This document shows positions 47,170-58,010 of a DNA stretch of 64,000 nt, in pieces (the stretch's first letter is position 1; every line of letters begins with the position of its first letter). The notes under the pieces are model-generated. The model was not told the origin of the DNA and did not search any database. It was given only the letters and a program-made list of their open reading frames with translations. This DNA comes from Ahaetulla prasina (taxonomy: Eukaryota > Chordata > Lepidosauria > Squamata > Colubridae): assembly GCF_028640845.1 (NCBI RefSeq), contig NC_080540.1, forward strand, positions 130,600,420 to 130,664,419. The letters run 5' to 3'. Made by a program: the position numbers and the translations under genes.

Positions 47170-50100
47170 TGTAAGCAAGAGTTGCTGCCTGCCTCCAGTG
47201 GATGTCCTTGGAATGTAATTCTGGCAGCTGCAGGCATCTTCGTTGGGGACTGAGGGGTGAGGCAGGGCATATGGGATTAGAGAGTCGAGATAAGTGACTC
47301 TTTGCCCAAGCCCAGGATGCACATTGCTCATTGATTTGGTTCAAAACAGAAAATGGTGGCTACCACAACACCTGCTCAGGTTGTCTCTTTAGTCTGCAGC
47401 TGCAGCATTTGTGAGTCTTGATGAGGTTCATCATCAAGGCCTCTGAAGATCTTTGTTGCAAAGGTGTGTCTACTTTTTCTATTGTTTCATAACAGAGGGT
47501 TTGAATCAGACCCCGCTTCACATATCAAAATCCCCTTTTGTGACCCTGGAAACTTGGTACCCTTAAACAGAACCATATATTGACTAGTGGATGGCCAGAC
47601 TCCTCCAGCATGGCCATTTTGCAATGCCTGTGATAAACTGGAGATCCTGGTATTCAGTAGTGCCGATGGGACATTTGCTTAATAGACAACTACCTGCCTT
47701 GGCCATTCAACCCCGGTTGCTATTGTAAAAATGCAATAGCTGTTTTGTCAGCCATTCTCTTGCCTCTTGGCTGAGGTTCTTGCAGGCCTTGTGATTTTGC
47801 AGTGTTGCATTAGTGAGTCTGTGGAAATTGTCTGTTGCCAAAATCCTAAACAAAATAGAGGAAGCTCTGCATGCATATCTTTCCCTTCTGTGTTAGCAGG
47901 GCCATTAGTGTTCATGGTTCCTCTTGCCCTGTCCATACATACCGGTAAATATATTTTGCCACTACTCCAAATTAAAAATAGAGGGCAAGCATACAAGCGG
48001 CCTGTAAATTAGACACTTGTATTTTTGCACTATCAACTTCTTTCTTACTAAAACACACATGCTGGATCTAAATTCTTAAGAAGTTTTCATTTTAAACTTT
48101 TTCATTTTGAATCAAAGTGATGAAAAAATAGTGTTGACTATACAATTATTCAGTTTCATTTTGTGATAGGATACATCTTTTAAATTATTGTAATGATTTT
48201 TCTTAAACAATGTTATCCCCGATAGCTTTTTTTTTCCAAGAAAAAGCTCTGGAATAACAGTGGATACTTTTTTTCAGCAAACTCTTAACATTTAGTGAAA
48301 AAACAGTTGAAAAGGACCATTTGCCTGGCTGAATTTGGTCAATTTTACATATGATGAAAGCTATAGAGAAAATTAAACTATTGGTGCAATCTTGTCGAAG
48401 ATTACTCAGAAATAAATCCCACTATGCACATTTAGAATTGCAGCCTTTACTTTCCAAGTCATGGATAGATTTCTCAATTTCCTGGTACATGCTCTGTATT
48501 TACAATTCAAAGTTCACAGTAATTGGGTAAGTAAGTTTGCTTTAAGGCTTTGTCCTCACGAGCTGAATATTCTTGGACTAATTCAGTTTTGCCTGATATA
48601 AAATACATGAGTTTTCATAGTCCCAGTTTCACACACAGAAAGAAGCTGATTCTCTGTTCCCTGCCCATTTTCTATGCACTTATCTGTAAAATGTAAATGT
48701 AAAAGCATAAAAATAATATATATATATTTATTTAGATATTTTTGTACTCTATAACCTTTGCATGGTATCTGGGGGAAAAACAATGACTGCAACCTGATAG
48801 GATAAGTACAGTTGGGAAATCACCAAATTTCTTACAACAATCAAGTTGATTTCCACTCCATTTCCACTCAGCATAGGACAGACAATCCACGTTCAGATAC
48901 ACTGTTAAGTTGAAGGTACTGTAGTAATACACAAGAACACTCCAGTTTGCTATATACCTGATAGATATATAAACAAAGCTTCTGAAAAGAGAGAGATTTT
49001 AAAAAAATAGATTTGTTTCCAGCAGTATCTGCAAATTCTTTTTATAAAACCTCCAGTACTGGCAGGATGGATTTTAATTCTTTTAGTATCAAATCATGCT
49101 GAATTAGTAGAACCAGAGCCATTGATGTTTGGAAGCACAGAGACTGCAAGCAGGAAAGTTTCAAGTTACTTTCTTTTGCTTACCTACTGGGTCAGGTTGT
49201 TCCTTGTACTCTTATCTGTATTTATTTTCATAAGAGCTGTGAAAGTCACATTCCAGCTACATTGCATACCCTTGGAAGGGCCCTGATTTGTGCAAACTTT
49301 GACTTATGTACCCTAAGAACAAAGGTTGCTTGTATTTCTATGAAATGTTTGTTTTGGACAGGTGGGTTCTCTTCCCAAAATATTCATAGGCCTTCTTTTG
49401 TTGTCTAAGATTGGAATTGCTGATTCAGATTCTTTCTAAAATGCACTTAGGGTAGGCTCCTTTCTCAAAAGGCAAACAACAGGTTCACCAGAAATGCAGC
49501 AACAACTGTCCTTGACAGTTTTTTTAATTATTATTTTATTTATCAAATTTTGACTCCTTAATGAATCTGGATAGATTACAGACAAAAAACAATAAATATG
49601 GATAAGAACACTACTGACTAGACCAGTGTTTCTCAACCTTGATAACTTTAAAATGGATGGACTTCAACTCCCATAATCCCCCAGCCAGCATACTCCCAGA
49701 ATTTCACCTCTGCCCCAGCATGCTGGTTGAGGAATTCTGAGAGTTGAAGTCCACCCATCTTAAAATTGACAAGGTTGACAATCACTGGACTGGAACAACA
49801 CCGGTTATGAATTAACCATAACTAAAAGGGGTTCCACAATCACTTTGCCCTCAAGGGCTCTTGTGTCTTTCCCCACCTATACAATAGAGGCATTACCTCA
49901 TGAAACCTGTCTTTCTGTCAGAATTACCTTCTTTTTAAGCAATGCAAACTAGCAAGCTTAAAAGGCAAGCATGTAGTCACAGAAATCCAAAGAAAGAAGG
50001 AAGACTTCACATTTGTGGTCTCCAAATATAAGCTACTGTAGGTCACTTATCTTTCAGTTCTCCTCTATCCTTTAGTGCCTCCTTCAATCTGCTTCCTCAA

Positions 50101-51187
50101 ATACATTAATTTTAAGATATTGTGCCTTATGACAGTGCCAAAAATCAGTGTACACTTTAATACTTCAGTGTTTACAAGGCAGCATAACATCAATAGGTCG
50201 TCAGTCTTTCCCCACACCTAAAAAATCGTTGATGGTTATTACCTGGGCACCTATGCCAATGAGAACTCAAGACAGATTTGTACTCCTAGTACTGTAATCT
50301 AAATGATCTTTGCTGACATCTAGGGTTGTGCAAGGTTTCAGAGTCCATTACTGAGATTTTTGTTCACTCCCTGTGTTTAACATGAATGCTTAATGTATAA
50401 CACTGTATCTGTATTTTTCATATAAAGAGTTATTTTTTGTGGCTGAGACAGTTTGGACCATCCAGTTTTCTAGTCCATAGAACATGTGTCTATCTTGAAA
50501 GAAAAATAAATATATAAATATATTTGTCATAAATTTGTGGATTATTTTTTTTCTTTTTGCAATCACCACTCTTTGCTTCTGAGAATCCAATGGAGAAGTA
50601 GCATGTAAACATCCCTTTTCATTTTACTGCACCTAAACAGTACCTAAGAAGGACTTGGGAAAGGCAGCTGGTGTTTGGCAGGGAAATGATATTAATGCTT
50701 TTTATAAACAGTGCCCTTAATGTCTGATTATTGTATTTGGGAGTCCTACAAATAAAAAGATATCATTTGAGAGGCTGCAGGTGTTGGAAACCTGAAGGGG
50801 AGGAAGAGGTCAAGTTCAACATTGATAAGATTGGGTGGCTGTGTGGTTTTGTGCCCCTCCTCCAGAAATAGGGATTTTATCTTTAGTCCTGAACTAAGTT
50901 GCACTTGCTTATTCAGGGCTTGTGCATAGCTTTATGAATGCACAGCTTCTGCTTGTGGCTGAAAAATTTTCACACAAATCCATTCTGTCTCAATTGTACC
51001 TCTTTAGAAGCCACCCATGCTTTAGTCACCACGCCTAGGCTACTGCAACGTGATGTACATGGAGTTGCCATTCAACTCCAGCTGGATATGAATGCAGTGA
51101 CACAGGCAATTATGGGCCTGCCTCATGTTGTTCATGTAGCACCTTTGCTCTATGAGCTGCACTGAATATTGGCAGGTTCCAGAGATA
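47032..51187 (+). repeat. SLC25A19 locus block zeta, copy 1 (E7 and downstream)
   Basis: About 4.15 kb matching 57875-62034, with its first 1.4 kb also at 55871-57319. It contains E7, the 3' UTR and downstream sequence, an hAT element and the decayed LINE near 51010-51165. Outside E7 and those elements I see no gene. ORFs of 60-82 codons in it are short and unrecognised. Confidence 0.92.
49624..49787. mobile_element. hAT-type MITE of the CAGTGTTTCTCAACC family
   Basis: The ends CAGTGTTTCTCAACCTTGAT and the complementary ACAAGGTTGACAATCACTG enclose a partly palindromic core (acttcaactcccataatccc, gaattctgagagttgaagt). The duplicate is at 60467-60630. Confidence 0.8.
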
Positions 51188-51416
51188 TCCACCATTCTAA
51201 ATCCTATATATAAAATAAGCGAAAAAATGAATCAGTTTAATAATTAGTAATTAATTAATTACTTCAGAGATGCAAAACCAGAATTGTTGGACTATGTGTA
51301 TTAACAGAAATTATTCTTTTAATAATTTAATAATAAATTATTCTTTCCTTGTGTGATTGGTGGCTCTCCTAAATCAAATATGTACATTTCTGATTGTTTT
51401 GGTTTTCTTTTACAAG

Positions 51417-51587
51417 TTTGTCAGCTTTGAATTTCTGACAAAGCTGGTGCACCATGGCACGCCTTATGATGCCCGTGACTTCACTGTGCACTTTATCTGT
51501 GGCGGTCTGTCTGCTTGTGCTGCTACTGTGACAGTTCAGCCTCTTGACACGTTGCGCACTCGCTTGGCTGCCCAAGGAGAACCGAAG
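51417..51587 (+). CDS. SLC25A19: SLC25A19 exon E4, copy 2
   Basis: Same 57 residues and splice sites as at 41533, including the QPLDTLRTR carrier signature. This copy is followed after about 2 kb of intron by E5 and E6, the correct order for the gene. Confidence 0.95.
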
Positions 51588-52418
51588 GTAAGAGATGGAT
51601 GAAAGATTTTCCACCACCCCCCATCCCACCCCCTGCGCTTCCAGATTAATTCTGCTCTTGCTACCTGGAGAATAGTCTGGTTCCTTACTTTACATCAACA
51701 GTATTTATTTAATACTAGTTTATATGTTTAATCGGGAGAGGAGTTGAGGGTACAAAGGGTGAGGAGTGACTATAGATTATGACTTATGTTGTATTTTAAT
51801 TTATGATTGTTAATTTTATACCCTGTACTTTGTTCTGGGAAGTCTTGGGGGGGGGAGAGAGGTGGGGGAGGGAGGGGGAGGGGGTGGAAGATGAAGGATT
51901 ATTAATGTACAGGAATGATTGAAGATATGTAATCAAAAAATATAGATAATTTGAAATGAAATCGGGGCTGCTCAGCTGCCATTTCAGAAGGGAAGGGAGA
52001 GGGAGGGAGGAGCAGAGAGAGCAAAGAAAAAAGAAAAAAAATAAAGAAAAAAACCAGTGTTTATTTAATGAAATGACACCATTCTGACTGGTTTCCAACT
52101 TGCTTAGAGTCTTAGGGTGTCTTAGACATTAAAACATTTATTATGGCATAAGCTTTCATAGGAGGGACTGTCTTCTTTATGTGTCACAAGATTCTTGGTT
52201 GATCTGTCAGGGAATTGTCAGGCAAGGTTAGGAGGAGTGCTTGAGGCTGATGAAAAAATAACAGAGTCCCAAAAGCTGAGGGTCACGTGACAGGGACGAG
52301 TGAGGGGAAGACTTTGATAAACAGCTGCATCTTGAGAAAAGCTATAAACCTGATAGGGAAGCAACCTGACAAATAGGCAACCACCATCCATCAAGATTTA
52401 TAGTATATGAGAATTAGA

Positions 52419-52904
52419 TCAATATGACTTGTTTACCAAAACAGAGTTCTTTTGCCTTAATATGTTTGAATCTAGCCATTTTAGTGTGCAGTATTCAGGT
52501 GCAAAGTAGAAGAGGTGTTTCAATCCCAGGATGATCACGGTCTCTTTATCTGTCAGCAGCTCTGTAAAAGAAGTTGCTTCTTTTCCTGGTCTGTCACTGT
52601 TCACCCAGGAAAATATGTGTTTTAATTTAAGAAGCTCCTTATTCTGATACATGTTAAATTTCCCCTCAGATGTTAAGTTTCCTGTGGGAACAGTCTTTGC
52701 TTCTCTTACACAAATTTGAAATTCTGTGCTCAGAAATGCTTTCTTTTGCACAGAAAAATTATTATGCATGCAGAATAACCTATGCAAGTCTATATAGTAT
52801 TGTGCATCATAGGCATCATAGAAACCGTACTTTGCATAATAGATCATTTTGCTTTTCATTTGAGAAGGCAGCTGTGTGGGAGGAGCAAAGAGTACCATGG
52901 TCAT
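52419..52904 (-). CDS. 161-codon antisense ORF of unknown nature, copy 2
   Basis: This is the counterpart of the ORF at 42534-43019 in the second block beta. It has the same length and start, with about four substitutions (P to Q, I to T, and I-E to T-D). It remains unidentified and could be fortuitous. Confidence 0.2.
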   Translation of the reverse strand: MTMVLFAPPTQLPSQMKSKMIYYAKYGFYDAYDAQYYIDLHRLFCMHNNFSVQKKAFLSTEFQICVREAKTVPTGNLTSEGKFNMYQNKELLKLKHIFSWVNSDRPGKEATSFTELLTDKETVIILGLKHLFYFAPEYCTLKWLDSNILRQKNSVLVNKSY

Positions 52905-53554
52905 GACAAAAAGGTGCAGGGCCTCTGCTGCCAGAGATCTATGGGAAAGGGGCTTCCCTGAGATCAGTCTTTAGGAAATCCGTAGAGATGCTTCTCTGTC
53001 TCCCTCCTCATTCTCTCTTTCTCTTTCTCTCTCTCATATCAAGCTTTTAACTGGTTAATTGCTTTTATTAATGATTTTATTGTGATGTGTTTTTGAAATT
53101 TTATATTCTTAAAAAAAAATCTTTGCCAACTTGAGTGCTCTTCAGAGCAGAAAAGTGAATAATAATAGCCATACTGCTAGGATCTTCCAATATATTAAAA
53201 CATCCTATGTTCTCAATGAGTATGAAGGCCAACAGCAGCTAATGAACTGATAGCTGTGATTTCACATGTTGTGCCTATGATAATAACACCTTTGAGAACA
53301 TCAAACAACAACATCTGCCTATCTCGGGTCCTTGGGAAGGATTCAATAGGTGAAGAAAAATGCCAAATCCAGTCTAAACATACAGTGATGACCAGAAGTG
53401 CTAAGGGATAGATAGCCAGTTCGGGTAATTAGCAGGAGCTGCACCCCTTAATAGTTGGAGTTTTGTGACAGCATAGCTGAAATCTGGCTTCCATACTGAG
53501 AACAAAATTTGCATCATGGCTAAGGAAAGATGCTCCCCCCTTAAATTGTTTTAG

Positions 53555-53738
53555 ATTTACAGGAACCTCCGCCACGCTGTAGTCAGCATGTACCAGAAGG
53601 AAGGGCTGCTGACTTTCTATAGGGGGCTGACCCCAACCATCATTGCCATTGTTCCTTATGCCGGCTTCCAGTTTTCCTTCTACAGTTTCCTGAAGAGGAT
53701 GTACAACTGGATTGCTCCAAGTGATGAGATGAAAAAAG
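53555..53738 (+). CDS. SLC25A19: SLC25A19 exon E5 (single copy)
   Basis: Encodes 61 residues plus one base (IYRNLRHAVVSMYQKEGLLT to SDEMKK), the matrix loop and second membrane helix of carrier repeat 2. It includes GLLTFYRGLTPTIIAIVPYAG, which fits the family's F-Y-x-G-L-x-P pattern. The acceptor is ttgttttag, the donor gttggt after a split glycine codon, completed by E6. It is present once, because block beta copy 1 switches to block alpha just before the intron part that leads to E5. Confidence 0.95.
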
Positions 53739-53976
53739 GTTGGTGCCAATGGTGGGGCTGGGCAGGGAAAAGCTAAGGCAGGTCTAAGCTGGGCTTAGAA
53801 AGTCTGCTGCCTCAAGGTTGGAAATCAGTTGGCGGCAAAATTATAAGTGTAAAATCAGTAAGTAAATAGGAACCCATTGAGAGCCTTTCATAAAGATAAT
53901 CCTACCCCCGTGCCTCGTGCCTCTCCTATGTTGACCAGTCCAGGGCTTTGAAGGGCAGGATTAATTAGCTTTGGAG

Positions 53977-54210
53977 CAGGGGTGAAATCCAGCAGGTTCT
54001 GACAGGTTCCAGAGAACCGGTAGCAGAAATTTTGAGCAGTTCGGAGAACTGGTAAATACCACCTCTGGCTGGTCCCAGAGTGGGGTGGGAATGGGGATTT
54101 TGCAGTATCCTTTCCCCACAAGTGGGGAGGGAATGGGGATTTTGCAGTATCCTTCTGGAGCTGCACCATGCCCACAGAACTGGGTAGCAAAAAATTGGAT
54201 TTCACCACTG
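53977..54210. mobile_element. hAT-type element, copy 2
   Basis: Duplicate of 44974-45207 with the same CTTTGGAG target duplications (53969-53976 and 54211-54218). Confidence 0.88.
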
Positions 54211-54253
54211 CTTTGGAGTGCTTCCCTGCATTTCTAACCTCTTGGTTTTTCAG

Positions 54254-54384
54254 GTAATATTAGAAACTTAGTGTGTGGCAGCTGTGCTGGTGTCCTCAGC
54301 AAAACCCTGACCTATCCCTTTGACCTGTTCAAGAAGCGACTGCAAGTGGGTGGCTTTGAACAAGCCAGGGCGGCCTTTGGGCAG
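54254..54384 (+). CDS. SLC25A19: SLC25A19 exon E6, copy 2
   Basis: Same 43 residues and splice sites as at 45251, with the [10 protein letters not shown] signature. It follows E5 at 0.5 kb, and the phase fits (G/GT split glycine), so E4-E5-E6 at 51417-54384 is a consistent piece of the gene. The next exon in this copy (55871) has lost its acceptor. Confidence 0.95.
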
Positions 54385-54920
54385 GTGAGAGGGGATTTGG
54401 CTTGTGGAGATCTGTCTTGTTCCCCTTTCCTCTCTTCCTCTTTTTCTATGCCAAATATATCAGGCAGTAGGGTGTATCTGCTGAAACAACCAGACTTTCC
54501 CCTTTTATGCAATATCTAAATGAGGAGTTCTGCCTCACCTGCTCTCCTACCCTTATTTTAGTGTTTCTCAACCATGGCAATTTGAATGTGTGGACTTCAA
54601 CTCACAGAATTCTCCTCAATGGCCATGTGGGCTGTGGGATTCTGGGAGTTGGTCCACCCACCTGAAGTTGCTATGGTTGGGAAATACTGCCTTTGATGAA
54701 GACATTACTAGAAATATGTTCTGACCACCACTGAAATCTTGTAGCTTTGATGCTTGTAGCCTCCAAATGTATGCTGGATGCATTGCTTGTAATGGAGCCA
54801 TTGCTGCCCCCCTCCCCCGGCTATTTCTAGATGAGAACCTGGAACCAATGCTTTCCCTCCTCCCCTTTGTTCCTGTTTCATGCAGAAGGATGGCGGTTTA
54901 TCACATTGTGTTTTTGCTCA

Positions 54921-55107
54921 GCTTGCAGTTGAGGGGCCGGAATAGCTCAGGCTGTAAGGAGCCTGTTATTAGAACACAATAGCCTGCAATTACTGCAGGT
55001 TCAAGCCCGGCCCAAGGTTGACTCAGCCTTCCATCCTTTATAAGGTAGGTAAAATGAGGACCCAGATTGTTGGGGGGGCAATAAGTTGACTTTGTAAATA
55101 TACAAAT
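54921..55107 (+). mobile_element. tRNA-derived SINE, 5' part, repeat 1
   Basis: 187 bp that recur at 55441-55627, apparently without differences. It starts gcttgcagttgaggggccgg and has an A-box-like TAGCTCAGGCTG and a B box GGTTCAAGCCC. It breaks off at atatacaaat, a string also found in the LINE, where the sequence switches into the LINE copy. Confidence 0.85.
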
Positions 55108-55453
55108 TTAAATGCAGTTAAAAACTTATTTTAAAATTGGCCTGAGAAGTAAAATATATAATAAGCTAAAACCCCATTTAAAATTAATTTCTAAGAATTT
55201 AAAATTTGTTAAAATCAATTTAAGCCAGCCGAATAAAAAGATGTGTCTTCAGTTGCGGAATGTCGAAGGTCAGGTATTTGGTGTAAACCCGGGAAGTTCG
55301 TTCCAGAGGGTGGGAGCCCCCACAGAGAAGGACCTTCTGGGGGCAGCCGAATGCTTTGGCGGGGCACCCTGAGAAGTCCCTCTCTGTGAGAGCGATGGTC
55401 GGAGAGCGTTGGGAGGCATGTAACAGCAGGCAGTCCGTAAGCTTGCAGTTGAG
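55097..55453 (-). mobile_element. LINE 3' region with many small deletions (copy of 46006-46395)
   Basis: Same sequence as 46006-46395, but with many 1-8 base losses, mostly at short repeats or homopolymers. For example, cccgggggaagt becomes cccgggaagt and gccccgcgcgaat becomes gccgaat. No loss is balanced, so the RT C-terminal reading frame is destroyed. Confidence 0.85.
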
Positions 55454-55710
55454 GGGCCGGAATAGCTCAGGCTGTAAGGAGCCTGTTATTAGAACACAAT
55501 AGCCTGCAATTACTGCAGGTTCAAGCCCGGCCCAAGGTTGACTCAGCCTTCCATCCTTTATAAGGTAGGTAAAATGAGGACCCAGATTGTTGGGGGGGCA
55601 ATAAGTTGACTTTGTAAATATACAAATAGAATGAGACTATTGCCTTATACACTGTAAGCCGCCCTGAGTCTTCGGAGAAGGGCGGGATATAAATGTAAAA
55701 AAAAAAAAAA
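55441..55710 (+). mobile_element. tRNA-derived squamate SINE, complete copy
   Basis: The tRNA-like head (A and B boxes as above) is followed by a body with ggttgactcagccttccatc. The tail gtaagccgccctgagtcttc, then the ggagaagggcgggatataaat stretch, ends in poly(A) at about 55697-55710. The tail matches the 3' end of the L2/CR1-type LINE at 45945-45985, so that LINE type probably mobilises this SINE. Confidence 0.85.
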
Positions 55711-55870
55711 GAATGAAGTAGAGTTTGTGCAAACCACAGTTGCCCGTATTTTAAACAGAGATGGGTTTTGTTATAAACAGAGCCTAGTAGTTTTAAATTG
55801 TGTGTGAAGAAGAGAGGAAGGGGAAGTGGGAGGACCTGAACTCAAGGCTTCTCACATCTTGTTCATGTAA

Positions 55871-56037
55871 TGTGCTCGACAAATAATCTTGGATGAGGGA
55901 CCCAGGGATTCTTCAAGGCCTCTCCCAAGCTTGTTGAAGGCTGCTTTCTCTGGCTTCACCTTTTCTGGTATGAGCTCTTTTGCAATCTTCTGCTAACAAT
56001 GCAAAACTCCAGTGGTTCCAAGAAGCAAGAAGGCTAA
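55871..56037 (+). pseudogene. SLC25A19: SLC25A19 terminal exon E7, copy 2 (no acceptor, frameshifted)
   Basis: Starts at tgtgctcgac, 27 bases into the exon. The preceding 161 bp match 46394-46554, so 441 bp including the intron end, the acceptor and the exon start are missing. Several small losses follow (net about 7 bases: gggg to ggg, ggtctctcccc to gcctctccc, loss of act, ttttt to tttt), which break the frame. The stop region and 3' UTR are otherwise intact. It cannot encode the carrier C-terminus as shown. Confidence 0.9.
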
Positions 56038-57319
56038 TGTAAGCAAGAGTTGCTGCCTGCCTCCAGTGGATGTCCTTGGAATGTAATTCTGGCAGCTGCA
56101 GGCATCTTCGTTGGGGACTGAGGGGTGAGGCAGGGCATATGGGATTAGAGAGTCGAGATAAGTGACTCTTTGCCCAAGCCCAGGATGCACATTGCTCATT
56201 GATTTGGTTCAAAACAGAAAATGGTGGCTACCACAACACCTGCTCAGGTTGTCTCTTTAGTCTGCAGCTGCAGCATTTGTGAGTCTTGATGAGGTTCATC
56301 ATCAAGGCCTCTGAAGATCTTTGTTGCAAAGGTGTGTCTACTTTTTCTATTGTTTCATAACAGAGGGTTTGAATCAGACCCCGCTTCACATATCAAAATC
56401 CCCTTTTGTGACCCTGGAAACTTGGTACCCTTAAACAGAACCATATATTGACTAGTGGATGGCCAGACTCCTCCAGCACGCCATTTTGCAATGCCTATGA
56501 TAAACTGGAGATCCTGGTATTCAGTAGTGCCGATGGGACATTTGCTTAATAGACAACTACCTGCCTTGGCCATTCAACCCCGGTTGCTATTGTAAAAATG
56601 CAATAGCTGTTTTGTCAGCCATTCTCTTGCCTCTTGGCTGAGGTTCTTGCAGGCCTTGTGATTTTGCAGTGTTGCATTAGTGAGTCTGTGGAAATTGTCT
56701 GTTGCCAAAATCCTAAACAAAATAGAGGAAGCTCTGCATGCATATCTTTCCCTTCTGTGTTAGCAGGGCCATTAGTGTTCATGGTTCCTCTTGCCCTGTC
56801 CATACATACTGGTAAATATATTTTGCCACTACTCCAAATTAAAAATAGAGGGCAAGCATACAAGCGGCCTGTAAATTACACACTTGTATTTTTGCACTAT
56901 CAACTTCTTTCTTACTAAAACACACATGCTGGATCTAAATTCCTAAGAAGTTTTCATTTAAAACTTTTTCATTTTGAATCAAAGTGATGAAAAAATAGTG
57001 TTGACTATACAATTATTCAGTTTCATTTTGTGATAGGATACATCTTTTAAATTATTGTAATGATTTTTCTTAAACAATGTTATCCCCTGATAGCTTTTTT
57101 TTTCCCCCAAGAAAAAGCTCTGGAATAACAGTGGATACTTTTTTTCAGCAAACTCTTAACATTTAGTGAAAAAACAGTTGAAAAGGACCATTTGCCTGGC
57201 TGAATTTGGCCAATTTTACATATGATGAAAGCTATAGAGAAAATTAAACGATTGGTGCAATCTTGTCGAAGATTACTCAGAAATAAATCCCACTATGCAC
57301 ATTTAGAATTGCAGCCTTT
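56038..57319 (+). repeat. E7 downstream sequence, copy 2
   Basis: Corresponds to 47170-48448 and breaks off at gcagccttt. It shares single-base variants with the third copy (58011 onward) against copy 1, for example cccctgatag and taaacgattgg. No additional gene is seen. Confidence 0.88.
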
Positions 57320-57339
57320 TCCCAGACATAATGTCTTGT

Positions 57340-58010
<671 letters not shown>

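Larger units (their letters stand above)
51192..53490 (+). repeat. SLC25A19 locus block beta, copy 2
   Basis: Near-identical to 41308-43622. It continues without a break into unique sequence with exon E5, so this copy keeps the natural intron order E4-E5. The left junction joins ccagagata of block zeta to ccattctaaatcc of block beta. Confidence 0.93.
53871..54924 (+). repeat. SLC25A19 locus block gamma, copy 2
   Basis: Matches 44868-45914 with scattered substitutions. It ends at gctcagctt, where copy 1 continues into a (TTTA)n LINE tail and copy 2 switches to a SINE through gcttgcagttga. Confidence 0.93.

Noticed and set aside
55448..55530. Possible tRNA gene
   Set aside because: tRNA-like boxes belong to a SINE with a LINE-type tail. 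No cloverleaf with an acceptor stem is evident.
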